Source: Lutraria lutraria (taxonomy: Eukaryota; Mollusca; Bivalvia; Venerida; Mactridae). Taken from it: DNA of 64,000 nucleotides. The stretch lies in the NCBI GenBank assembly GCA_964023205.1, contig OZ026833.1, positions 40,455,137 through 40,519,136 of the forward strand, in the 5' to 3' direction. Numbering within the stretch: position 1 is the first letter of the stretch; the number at the start of each line of letters is the position of its first letter. Under the pieces are notes generated by a model. The model was not told where the DNA came from. It saw nothing but the letters and a program-made list of their open reading frames with translations, and did not search any database. The translations under genes were made by a program, and so were the position numbers. Shown here piece by piece: positions 46,691 to 58,069 of this stretch.

Positions 46691-49600
46691 CTACATACTG
46701 GTCAGATAAAACACGGATGACTTTTTTTTTCTGTGACTATTCTTTAGTTTTCTTGCCGCCATTGCAAATAGAAATAATAGTGTTGAGAATGATGTCATAC
46801 CAGCTGCACATTGGAATGGAATACTATACGATCCAGACATGTCTCTGATGTAACCTAAAATATGTGAAAAGTACAGTTTATAAACCTGGAATATCTCTGA
46901 TGTAACATACGATTTTGTGAATACTTCAGTGAATGATCCAGGTATATCTCTGATGTAACATGAAATATGTGAATAGTACATTGTATAAACCAGAGATATC
47001 TCCGATGTAACCTAAAATATGTGAGAAGTGCAGTGAATGATCCAGACATATCTCTGATGTAACATAGAATATGTGAATAGTACATTGTATATAAACCAGT
47101 CATATCTTTGATGTAACCTGAAATATGTGAATAGTACATTGTATATAAACCAGTCATATCTTTGATGTAACCTGAAATATGTGAATAGTACATTGTATAA
47201 ACCAGACATATCTCTGATGTAACCTGAAATATGTGAGAAGTGCGGTGAATGATCCAGACATAACTCTGATGTAACATAGAATATGTGAATAGTACATTGT
47301 ATATAAACCAGTCATATCTTTGATGTAACCTGAAATATGTGAATAGTACATTGTATAAATCAGACATATCTCTGATGTAACCTGAAATATGTGAGAAGTG
47401 CGGTGAATGATCCAGACATAACTCTGATGTAACATAGAATATGTGAATAGTACATTGTATATAAACCAGTCATATCTCTGATGTAACCTGAAATATGTGA
47501 ATAGTACATTGTATAAACCAGACATATCTCTGATATAACCTGACATATATGAATAGTACATTGAATAAACCAGACATATCTCTGATGTAACATAGAATAT
47601 GTGAATAGTTCATAGTATAAACCAGGCATATCTCGGATGTAACCTAAAATATGTGAATAGTACAGTGTATAAACCAGACATATATCTGATGTAACCTAAA
47701 TATGTGAATAGTACAGTGTATAAACCAGGCATATAGTCGATGTAACCTGAAATATGTGAGAAATGCAGTGAATAATTCAGACATATCTTTAATGTAACCT
47801 AAAATATATGAATAATACTGTATGTAAATCAGACATATATCTGACATAACATACAATATTATATCTGTTAGTGACATATAGTACGATATAGAGTTATCTC
47901 TGAAGTTACCGGAAGTATTTGAATGATACCGTGTATAACCCAATACATATATATGGTGTTATCTAAAATATGTGAATAAATCAATGTATTATTCAGCCCT
48001 ATTTCTGATGTAAGCTGAAATATGACAATGGTACAGCATATAAACCATACATATCTCTGGTGTAGCATGGTGTACTGTTTAAGATTAATGCATATCTCTG
48101 ATGTAGTCTTAAATATGTTTAATTCAGCCATATATCTGATATACCCAATAAGTAAACAGTAACTTACCACTAACAGGTCCGGCAACAATATTCCCAATAC
48201 CCGTCGTTGTGAAAAGCAGACCGATAGCAGTCGCGAGATCTTTTGGTTCAACCAGTTTCGCTGAAATGACACTAAACATGGTGATAAACATTCCTAGTGG
48301 TATCCCAGCAAGAGCTAGAGATGCTACAGTTAAACCTTTTGACGTAAAGAGTGAAAGTCCAACCAGTGATACTGTTGCCGTCAACGATGCGAGTAGTGGA
48401 CCGAACAATGTTGGTACATTTTTACATTGCATAAAGGACCCTGGTAATAAACGTGCAATAATATTTACAATGTTCATAACGAGTAGCCCGAATGTGACAT
48501 CGTTTAATGTTAGGCCTTTATCCTTGAAGACATCAGCTACGAATATCACTATCAGACCAACAGAAGGATATGCTGTGACACAGCCAACCAAAAAAATAAT
48601 ATATCGCTTATTCTTAGTAACTGATTTAAGACTTTGGAGCGGTGATTCTTGGGCTGCATTTTTATCAGCAGTGATTGTTGGCACGTGTCCGTGTTGTATG
48701 ACTATTCTTTTGGTATTGGAATCATTGCGAAGTACTGGAAACTTATCAATATAAAAAACACCATTGTTTGTATTTTCAGATATTGCTTTCTTTCTTTTTA
48801 TTGTGATATTGTCCCCTTTCTTTACTAATTCTATTTGTAATGATCGCCTGTATTGCTGTAAAAGGTCTGGCTCCAGAATTTCTCTTGATCTTTCTTTATG
48901 AATGTTTGGTTGTTGTTTCCATAGCAAACATCCAGGTATACAGTTCATGCTAAAACCGCCAATAATTAGCAAAGCACCACGGAATCCATACATATCGCTG
49001 AAAATATAGTACGTGCCTTGCAAGATTTTTAAGACTGAGAGTGTATCGAATCTACATAGCTGTTGCGACGGCTCTAAACATTTGAAAACTCAACCATTTC
49101 CCCCAAAATAGTTCTGCTGATTGCAGAAGCTTCCACAATATACTTAACTTGCAATTGCAGTTGATTCCAATAAATGTATTGAGTTATGAATATCTACAAT
49201 GAATTGCACTGTGTCTTCATGTACGAGATAATGTACTGGTTCTACATAATATTCATTAATTCGAGGTAGAATACAAACAATATCGTTCATAGGTAAATGG
49301 TTCTATCATGCATCGAGGTACGTGCTACGTTTCACTTTAACTATTAGTTTCTTCGAATATGTTGCAACAAAGTAAAGACATTATTAAAGCCAACTAGAAC
49401 ATAATTATGATCACTGATATTTCATAAAATTTCATTTGAAATACTCTTTGGGTGTCCATGGTCGAACGGGTATGGTCTCAAACCAATTTCACATGTGGGA
49501 AGCTGTCCAGTGTACATATGGCCAGTGTAATTCTATCGAATCTTTCGTTACAGCTGAAATGATTGCCAAGTGAACCTGGCTGTAGGTGCAACGTTAAGCT

Positions 49601-51972
49601 CCATATGTTTAAGGAACATTACACCAGACAGACTTCAGAAAATCATACCAAGTTTACAAGCTCACGTGAAGAGTTTAGCATCATTCTCATACACAATACC
49701 CCCCCCCCCCCTGCAACTTTACTTAAACCGTCCCAACGACAGTCCAATTCCACGTTTTGTATTTTTCTTTATTGTAAGTTGTCGGGTTATTGGATGGATG
49801 GTGATTTACGGAGGGTGGCATTGTTTGTATGTAGTTATTTCTAGGCATCCTTTTATTACCTATATGTAAACTGCAGTGTTGAATAATTATTATTATGAAT
49901 GGATTGTGGGATTCTATCGATATCGTTTTCATAGCAATATTTAGCGAATCCTTTTGGTGTGTAAGCTCTTGATATTGCTATGTATATATTGCTTGATAGT
50001 GCTTGGAATGTATATACTACAGTTGTATTCAAACTTCACAACAATGAGACTTTTGCCTATGTTGACTTAAGCCGATGATGTAGTAACAAAACTAAAGTTA
50101 AGTTCGTTTAAAGAATACCTCAGATACGCAAGTACGTATGGATAAATCATTCCACCCAGTGCGACCCAACTTGACTGTAAAGATAACATAAGTAGTTTTC
50201 TGTTGCCATCAAACAGTTGACCAATGGCTGTTGCAGAACAAATATATAGACAATTCACTCCAAGGGCTGCAATATTCAATGGTTTGCAAAGTATAATAAT
50301 ATGAATGCATGAACAGTATAAAAATAATCTAAACACAATTGTTTGGAATAATCTATAATTGCATAAAGAATCATCAATGTATTTTACTGGAGCAAAAACG
50401 ACTGTAAAAATCCTCCCTTCCTAAATATTAGATAACATACTGTTGAATTTTAGTAACTTTGCTTAGAATCATTAGAAATAAATTATCATGAAGTATTGAC
50501 GTGACGGTTTAATAGGTTACTAGTTAAGCGGTTGAAAGGTTGGAAGGTAAAAACTTTCTCTGATGTTTGCTTAAATGTCGTTATTTTTTTATCTGATGTC
50601 TTGTCTCAAAGGAATTCTGACCTCTCAACCTCTTGATTAAACAGGAGCTTCATAAACAAATAATTGTAAATTACCTTGAACGATGCCATAGCTGATAGTC
50701 AAATACACAATAGAGGTTGCCAGATAACATGCTATTATCCCGAAGCTCGCCATCGACGCTCCAACAAAACCACACAGCACTGGGCCAAATTTGTGGACTA
50801 ACATTCCATTTATGAGTCCTATAATTATAACAATTATAATGAAATTCCCGAATATATGTGCAATATGTCGCTTTTTCATCCAGTTAGTGCAATATAAGTC
50901 ATTTGCTGAAGTTCTTACACAATATCTTATCAAAGTGACATTAGTCGAATAATATAATACAACCTCATACTATCAATCAAAGCAGAAATGAATGAGAATG
51001 TGTGTTGCCATGTAGTAGATGTCTTCTGTTACCTGGTGAAACTAAAAACGCAGCACATTCAAATATAATAATGTTATTGATGTAACGACAAATGTGTAGA
51101 TAATCAATCATCATTAATATGGCCTATGAAGGTAAACAACATTAAACATCTTAAAGCCCCGGGCAGAGAGAATCATTCTAATTAATGTATTCATTTGGCA
51201 AAAGCCTTTTATAAAAACCTGCAAAATCTTGCTATTATTGGACAGATTTTGTAATTAAGTTTAAAAAGTTGGGATAAGTCAGTTTGGGTTTCGAATTAAG
51301 CTTTCCAGTTTTCGTCAGAATGTTCCATTGAGTATTTCGTTTAGTCTGTTTGGTTGTTTACATAGACAGGCGTTTTTCTGTAGTTATAATTTTGTCCAAT
51401 CCGAACCTACGTTGATTATTATAATTAGTAAGTCGCCAATCTGCTATCAAAGAGCACAATGGAAAATCAGACGTTTAACACACAGTAAAATGATATTTTT
51501 GTCGATTAGGTGACATTGTCGTTGTGCGTAAAGGTCGGGTGTATTCATCAAAACGTGAATAGTCACTTTATATATATCTACCAAGTTTGTGAAAGTGCTT
51601 GGAATATAAATAAATTCTTAACTGGTTGCAGCCTGTCGCAACTCCTGTCACTAAATCTGTTCATATGTTATATAACAACACAAAGTGAAATACAAATACC
51701 ATTTAGGCGGCTTATTAATAAGGAAGACGTCTGTTATCCATTTCAAAATTAAACACAAATTGTACTAAGCAAATAAATGTGATTAACCTGATCCAAAATC
51801 AACTGCCAGTCCTGTGGAGTGAAACACGGACGTTTGTGCACGAGTTGTATTGAATGTTGACATAACATCCTCAAATATAGTACCGATACTATAGAAAAGT
51901 CCAATAAATACAAACATAACCATACAACACGAACCAAATACAACCCATTTGTGTACATCACAGCTGGTAACC
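46691..51972 (-). CDS. monocarboxylate-transporter-like protein, copy B (5 exons seen)
   Basis: Minus-strand exons: 51788-51972, 50675-50818, 50119-50266, 48168-48997 and 46691-46854 (stop TAG). Exon lengths (185, 144, 148, 830 and 164) and phases equal those of copy A. In exon 4, I count about 26 amino-acid differences in about 276 residues, mostly conservative or in the cytoplasmic loop. The frame is open throughout, which suggests selection after duplication. TM8 reads NIIAR, so it also has Asn where MCT1 has its proton-coupling Asp. The exon 1 donor is GTTAAT, weaker than GTAAAT in copy A, and could reduce correct splicing. The first coding exon is upstream of 51972 and was not found. The last intron is 1.3 kb of minisatellite. 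Expected role: plasma-membrane transport of an unknown small organic anion or related substrate. Confidence 0.85.
46855..48167 (-). repeat. expanded exon-derived minisatellite in the last intron, copy B
   Basis: About 25 units of roughly 52 bp fill the intron. The consensus on the plus strand is 'gtgaatagtacattgtataa' + 'accagacatatctctgatgt' + 'aacctgaaatat'. Read on the minus strand each unit is a 3' splice site (ATTTCAG|G) followed by codons like YIRDMSGLY, a copy of the exon 5 start (SG|YIRDMSGSYS). A three-unit higher-order block of about 165 bp is repeated near 47190-47500. The outer units (about 47790-48150) match the units of copy A; the exon-proximal 17 or so are extra. Open frames on the minus strand are a by-product of the repeat. 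Confidence 0.85.
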
Positions 51973-52069
51973 CTGAATATAGTTCAATATGAAAATTCAA
52001 GTATCGAACAATACTAACAAGATAATAGTGAAATGCTACGTTCTCAAAACCCTTTATATAACATTAGTG

Positions 52070-53060
52070 GTTGGAAACGCACTACTTCTACAGTTTGTAA
52101 GCACAATCCTTCTACAAAGAACTCTTAAGTCTGTAGACACAATCCTTCTATACAGAACACTACAGTTTGGAAACACAATTATTCTATACAGAACACTTTG
52201 GTTTGTAAACACATTCTTTATACTGAGCCCAACGATTCGGAAACAAATCCACTTACATAGAACATTGCAGTTTTAAACAGTCCTTTTATACTGAGCACTT
52301 CTCACTTTGGAAAAAAAACGCTCCTTCTATACAGAGCACTACAACTTAGAAACACAACTCTTCAATACAGGGTACTACTGTTCGGAAAAAAATATTTTAG
52401 ACAGAACGCTCATTTGGGAACACAATTCCTTTATACAGAAACTATAATTTTGAAAAGCACTCTTTCCATGAAAAAAGCTCCTGTTTGAAAACACAATCGC
52501 TGTAAAAGAATACTACAACTTGAAAGCACACTTTTTAAATACAGAGCACTGCATCCTCGAAACACACTCCTTCAAAACTGGGTACTACATTTTGGGAACT
52601 CCTTTTAGACAGAACGCTACAATTTGGAAAAACGGCCTTCCACTTCTGTTTGAAAATCCAGTTTATGTACAAAGAACACTACGGTTTGGAAATGCACTCC
52701 TTAAATACTAAACACAACAGTTTGTAAACACACCCCTTCCATGAAAACGCTTTCTCTGTACAAAAAACACTGCAGTTCGGAAACACGATCCCTCCATACA
52801 GAACACTACGGTTTGGAAGCACAATCCTTGACTACAGATCACTACGGTTCGGAAACACAATCCCTCTATACAGAACACTACGGTTTGGAAACACAATCCT
52901 TGACTACAGAACACTACGGTTTGGAACCACACTCCTTCAATATGGAGCACAACAACTCCTTACATACAGTCCACTACAATTTGGAAACACACTCTTTTAA
53001 AAAAATCACTACAGTTTCGAAATACTATCCTTTTTTACAGAACATTACAGTTTGTAAGAA
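52070..53060. repeat. 36 bp minisatellite upstream of transporter B
   Basis: About 27 diverged units of the pattern 'tatacagaacactacggtttggaaacacaatccttc', colinear with 22060-22221 plus 25301-25886 in unit A. A cleaner block sits at 52760-52935, giving 12-residue periodic frames (ETQSLYTEHYGL on plus). Confidence 0.8.
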
Positions 53061-53971
53061 AATAAATACTGAATACCTCATCGTGTGTTAATTTATCAAC
53101 TGTTTGCGTGCAGTAGTATATCTACTGAATAAAGATTACAGATTTAAGTATTGGATGGTTAGTCAAGCGAAAAATGTGGCGTATAAAGATACTCAGTAGT
53201 GCATATTGTACAGGGGAAGAAACTTCCGGAAACTTTGATTGAATACAAATTGGTGTAAACACACAAACTTGACTGCGTTTAACATGCATTTAAAGATAAA
53301 TCTATCGTGCATTATTTGGTACAAATTTTACGACCGAATGCCAAGAATAGTATTCATGTGAGGTACGGACCCAAATAAATAATGAAGCATTATATCGGAT
53401 AAGATAACCTATTGAATTTGTGACATCAAAGTATTGTTGGTGCATAGAATTAATTGCAGTGTCGATTTCTGCCTGTGGGATATTGTTGCATTCCTGTATT
53501 TTTGCTTGAGATTATCCCAGACGTGCTAGATTATATGCAACATTTTGCGGCCCAGTAAACAATTACCTCAATAAATTACGACATGATAAGCTGTATTGTC
53601 CCTCATAGTTCAAATTGAAATTTCAATTCTCTTTTAAGCTTGTGTTATTGTCCCTGTATTGGCCACGGGCTGCTCATCATAGGATGTTATAATATACAAG
53701 TATATATGTTTCTTTACGTTGATTAGAAATAGCGTACAATTCCCATATTGATCGCTTGATGTAGTTGCATCTTAAATTGGTCTTCTTTGCAATAATTATT
53801 ATTGAAGAATTACATCATTATCCAATTTAACTCGCCTTTGAACTGTACGTATAAAGCTACACTCGGTTACTTACAGTATTTTTATTGATGCATTTGCTTC
53901 AATGTATAACACTTATAGTATAGTATAATATAGTATAGTATAGTTTGTATATTAATTCCTTTACCATTTAT
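53061..53971. other. no gene; shared flank
   Basis: Aligns with 25887-26811. A short (TATAG)n run lies at 53922-53945. No coding signal. Confidence 0.45.
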
Positions 53972-54200
53972 AGACTGCGGCCGTAGTCATGTGGTGAGTG
54001 CGCTAGACTTGTGTCCCGGTGATCCGTGTCCGATTTTCGTTCGCGACCAGTGATACCCTTCTAAGAAGGATTGACAAAAATGTCGAATTTCCTTCATATG
54101 TGGAGAACTACTTCTACTTGTGGAAGGGTAAGTCAGTACTGATTAGAATACAGTCCGGGAAAGCTGGTTAAGTGAAAGTGGCGTTATATCCACTGAAATA
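53972..54200 (+). repeat. tRNA-derived SINE, unit B copy
   Basis: Orthologous position to 26812-27060. It has the head GCGGCCGTAGTCATGTGGTG and the segment CTAGACTTGTGTCCCGGTGA. The 3' part is shorter than in unit A (about 30 bp lost near 54170). Confidence 0.7.
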
Positions 54201-54689
54201 ATTACCATTATTCAAGGCATGTAAAAATATACAATTATCTATTGTCATTAACAACTATACTGTAATATCAATATGATTATTCGCATTTTTTCATACATGG
54301 GTATTCGACAGCTGATATAACGAAATTACTATTTTACATAGTTTAACCCGAGATCCTAGGCTTTTGTTGAGAGCATGCTGAAATTACTCCTAAGATTGAT
54401 TTATCTGAGGCGAGAAAATAAAGACTCTTAAGATGTATGTGTATAAGTGAAAAATGCTTTATTTATCTGTCAGTGATGTGGGTGCGAGGAACTGTATGAC
54501 ACGAGAATAATTGACCAAGAGTTTGCATTTGAAAATCTTTTTACTAAAGTTTGATAAAGATATAGACAATTTTATGTCCGTATATCATTTAGTAACTTCA
54601 TATTGCATAAATTAATCAGCCGATAAAAAACTTTTTTTCTAAGCAATTTCATTTTTAATATATTTTTTATTCTAACTAAAAGTCTTATT

Positions 54690-55345
54690 AATGTATTTGG
54701 ATCCTAACATCAAAATTCCAAAGGTGGTCAAATCTTAAAAATATGTTATTTGACAATGTTAGAAAGTGTTTGACCATGTATTTTTTTAAAATGATGGTTT
54801 ACTTGACAGAAAAGCCTATATTCTCCTGTACGGCTAAACCCTGCATATCATTGATCAATAAATGATCATAATTGCATTATTAAGTATAGTTTTGCACAAG
54901 AAATTACTTTTTTTTTTTTTTTAAATTATATAAATATACTTAAAAAGTATCAGCCATCAGCGCATTGTACGAAAAAGAAACACATTTCTTATTTTTTCAA
55001 TGCTTCAGAGACTTATCATTTACGAGCCTTTGGGCAAAAACAAGAAGTATCACGCTTTGAAATGTTTTTAATTGACCTAATCTATACTTAAAATACAAAC
55101 ATAATAAAAGCAAGAAACATACATCTCACCTGGCTAACTGTTGCACAATACATTTTAAAGTAATTATTTAGCCAATAAATACACTTATTCAAAATAAAAG
55201 ACTTTCATCCTAAATAATTATGTACTAAGAGATACAAAAATAATGCCAAAAGAAAATCCCTACTGAGGTTTGAACCAACCACATTCAGCTTCAACGCTGT
55301 TGACAGTAAATCTAGCCTAATAAATACTCTTCAATATGGAGGCTA
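54690..55345 (-). repeat. 700 bp interspersed repeat, inverted copy
   Basis: Inverse of 35340-36060. Read on the minus strand the head is ATTGAAGAGTATTTATTAGG, followed by the B-box-like GGTTCAAACCTCAG. It abuts the right boundary of unit B. Confidence 0.6.
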
Positions 55346-55404
55346 TGTATTGGGACCCCAATACCATTAATACGCTTTATAATTCTAACACGGTTTTAGG
55401 TATC

Positions 55405-55600
55405 GGGAGTAGATGTCTGGTGATATCAAGTTTCATCAATTTATAGATTTATGTATTAAACCATAATTACATACTGAAATAAACACACTGAATAAAGTCC
55501 ATAGCAAGTGTTTTGGAACAACTATTACATTTGGTTGATCTTCTATTAACCAATATAACACGTAATTTACAATTTTTGAACAAGCATAACTTTATCACAT
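55405..55600 (+). repeat. dispersed repeat shared with intron 1 of transporter A
   Basis: Direct-orientation partner of 15200-15440. No gene overlaps. Confidence 0.55.
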
Positions 55601-56967
55601 GAACACTGACCGTTGGCAACGCAACTTTACAAAAGCACAATCAGGTCTTGGTTTTGGGTTAAAATCTTTAGATAAAATTTTGTTATTGCCTATAGTATAA
55701 CTGCTCACTAGACGTACGCAAAATATTACCAATATAAAAAAGGGCGTGTAAAATAACAGGGGAACATTAAGAAAAGCTCCACACGCCACACAAATAATCA
55801 GATGTTTGGATGTAAAATTGGATATGTATATGTACGAAGTGATACTCTTACTCTGACTAAATAATAGATGATATTAGTTAATCTCTATCAAATTCTATTT
55901 TGCATTTGTTTTCTTTGAGAACGTCATTAAAATTGTCAAATTCGAATCTAATTATGTAAATAATAATATCAAATAGAAATGTGCAATGAAAATGAACTGT
56001 GATGGTTTTAATAAACGTCACAGCTTGCAAAGATGTAAAGAGAATAAAGTCGAGGGATAGCGATTGTTATGTATTCAAAAGGAATTGTTATCTCTATTAG
56101 AGTATACATGTATCAATAGTATCTTATTCTCCGTATCATGTAATGTTATTACGATTGCTATTTCCTGAGTGTAAAGCAAAAATGTTATTAACAAATATAA
56201 TGCATGTCACTATTGATATCCGATTTAATTGATAATCTTTTCTATTACATACATGTACTTTGAGACATATATGAAGATCTGAAATAAAGATGTATTTGAC
56301 AGCTCAGCCACAAAATAGAGAAATAATGAGTACTTAATGATAAAGACAGCACGTGTCCTTGGCAAGAATATGGTAATTAATCCAACTTGAATTTAAAGAT
56401 TATTTAAAAAATAATATTTTAACACTACCTTAATGTGACTCGCATTAATGTAGTCATTGGATGGACCAGATTTTGACTGTTTTAATATCACTGGTCATCT
56501 ACAAGTTAAAATGCATTTTGTATTGTACATTTCTATTACATTTAAAGTTTACTTAAAAATGATACATTTTAATTCAATGTAGTACATTTCGGGGTGAAAA
56601 ATACTAAGACGAATATGATTTCGAAAATGTCAATATATATCGTAAATAGACAAAATCTCTGGTGACTAGCCCCCTGTTGCACTGATGCGAGGCTAAACAT
56701 CTGGAAAAAGTTTGTGATATATTGATGATGTTTAGAAGCATCATTTGTATGAGCCAAATGTGTTCGTGCAATTGTGATATTAAGCTGCATTAGGTAAAAA
56801 TACAGCATACTTTATTTTTGTTACCCGAGGACAACAAACTAAATGTAAAAATAATTCTCAACATACATATGTATATGTAAGAAATTGTCTTGATGTGTTT
56901 AAAAACGATCAAATCGTAGAAGGGCAAGTTATTTAAAAAAAACTTCAAATTACTCTGCATTTAACAT
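55601..56967. other. no gene
   Basis: AT-rich sequence with short open frames only and no recognised domain. The left boundary of the Patched-gene tandem unit is at its right end. Confidence 0.4.
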
Positions 56968-57613
56968 CGATTACCGGGGATTAGATCATGGGCATATATA
57001 CAAACCATTTATTGAGTATTTGATACTTGTATTTGTAGCACAATAATTGTTATATTAAGTTACCAATCATGAGAGGGACACGTATAAAGCAAGGAAATGA
57101 GGTAGCAGTTAAAACACTGTATTAAAAGTCAAACCCAACATATAAAAAATATCATATAGAGTATAGTAAGTATACGCTGTACATATACAAAATCTGACAA
57201 ACGTACAATATGCAAATTGAACATAAATACAGATACAGAACACCGTTTTATAAACAAATATGCTCATACACTGCGAATAAATCAGTATCTTCATAAACTG
57301 TTAAAAATATCGTGTAGGTAGGGTAGCGTGTTCGATTCTCCATTTGTACAGGGGGGTAGTGATCACAATAATTGTCACTTATTCTAACAAATATCACAAA
57401 TCCAAATTAAGTAATACAGTTTATTTCTCTACACAAAACAACTTCAAGTTTACAAGTACAAATAATTTTAATATTTCTCTCTCACGTCATGACTACATGT
57501 TTCATTGAATAATTAATTTTCTTCCTAATTGAAATCAAAAGATATCCTATTCCATACTAAAATAATCTAAAGTAATCTGGCCCGTCTGACCCCGAACAAC
57601 AGTTTACTTCAAC

Positions 57614-57889
57614 TTATATACTCACCCCTCCAAATATGGAACATAACCCCATTGATATATCATCCCTTCCCATATGTAAAGGGTGTAGCATAATAAATCT
57701 CAGATGTAGCCCCGATATAAGGTGTGTAACACCATAAATCTTCCTTGTAGCAATATCAAGCCACACTGAAGCCTGGAGTTGATTTATAATGCTATATACT
57801 TTATCCATTGTTCTCAGAGAAACATATATTCTTGCAAAGGTCACTAAGGTGAACCATGGGCAGTCACTGGAACAATTCATCTTTACCAA
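57614..57889 (-). other. unrecognised open frame repeated in both tandem units
   Basis: A 91-codon minus-strand frame containing SIINQLQASVWLDIATRKIY recurs at 63174-63401 with a few changes. No domain is recognised. The units are so similar that persistence of the frame proves little. It may be part of a spacer transcript or chance. Confidence 0.25.
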
Positions 57890-58069
57890 CCAAGAAGTTC
57901 ACTTCTTTGGTGCCCAGTATTGTAATGAAATATTACATAATGCATCTTTACACATATACTGTATATCTAAAAACACAACAAAACGTTAAAAGTGAAGTGT
58001 ATTTGGAACTGGATCGACCTGCCTTCGTGGTCGAACGGTTTAGGCCGCTGACTTCAATTAACTGTTAAC

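Larger units (their letters stand above)
37345..54680. repeat. segmental duplication, unit B
   Basis: This is the partner of 8460-27370. Apart from the LINE and the second 364 bp copy (37641-44070) it is colinear with unit A. Homology ends near 54680, next to an inverted copy of the repeat at 35340-36060. It lacks the foldback element, the 3.1 kb TIR element and two intron-1 segments present in A. Confidence 0.8.

Noticed and set aside
46855..47561. Long minus-strand open frames (135-170 codons) of tyrosine- and isoleucine-rich repeats
   Set aside because: They are produced by the intron minisatellite and shift frame between units. Without RNA support they are not a separate gene.
57614..57889. 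Conserved protein gene in the tandem spacer
   Set aside because: Its repetition follows from the recent tandem duplication. There is no domain, no splice evidence, and the starts differ between the copies.
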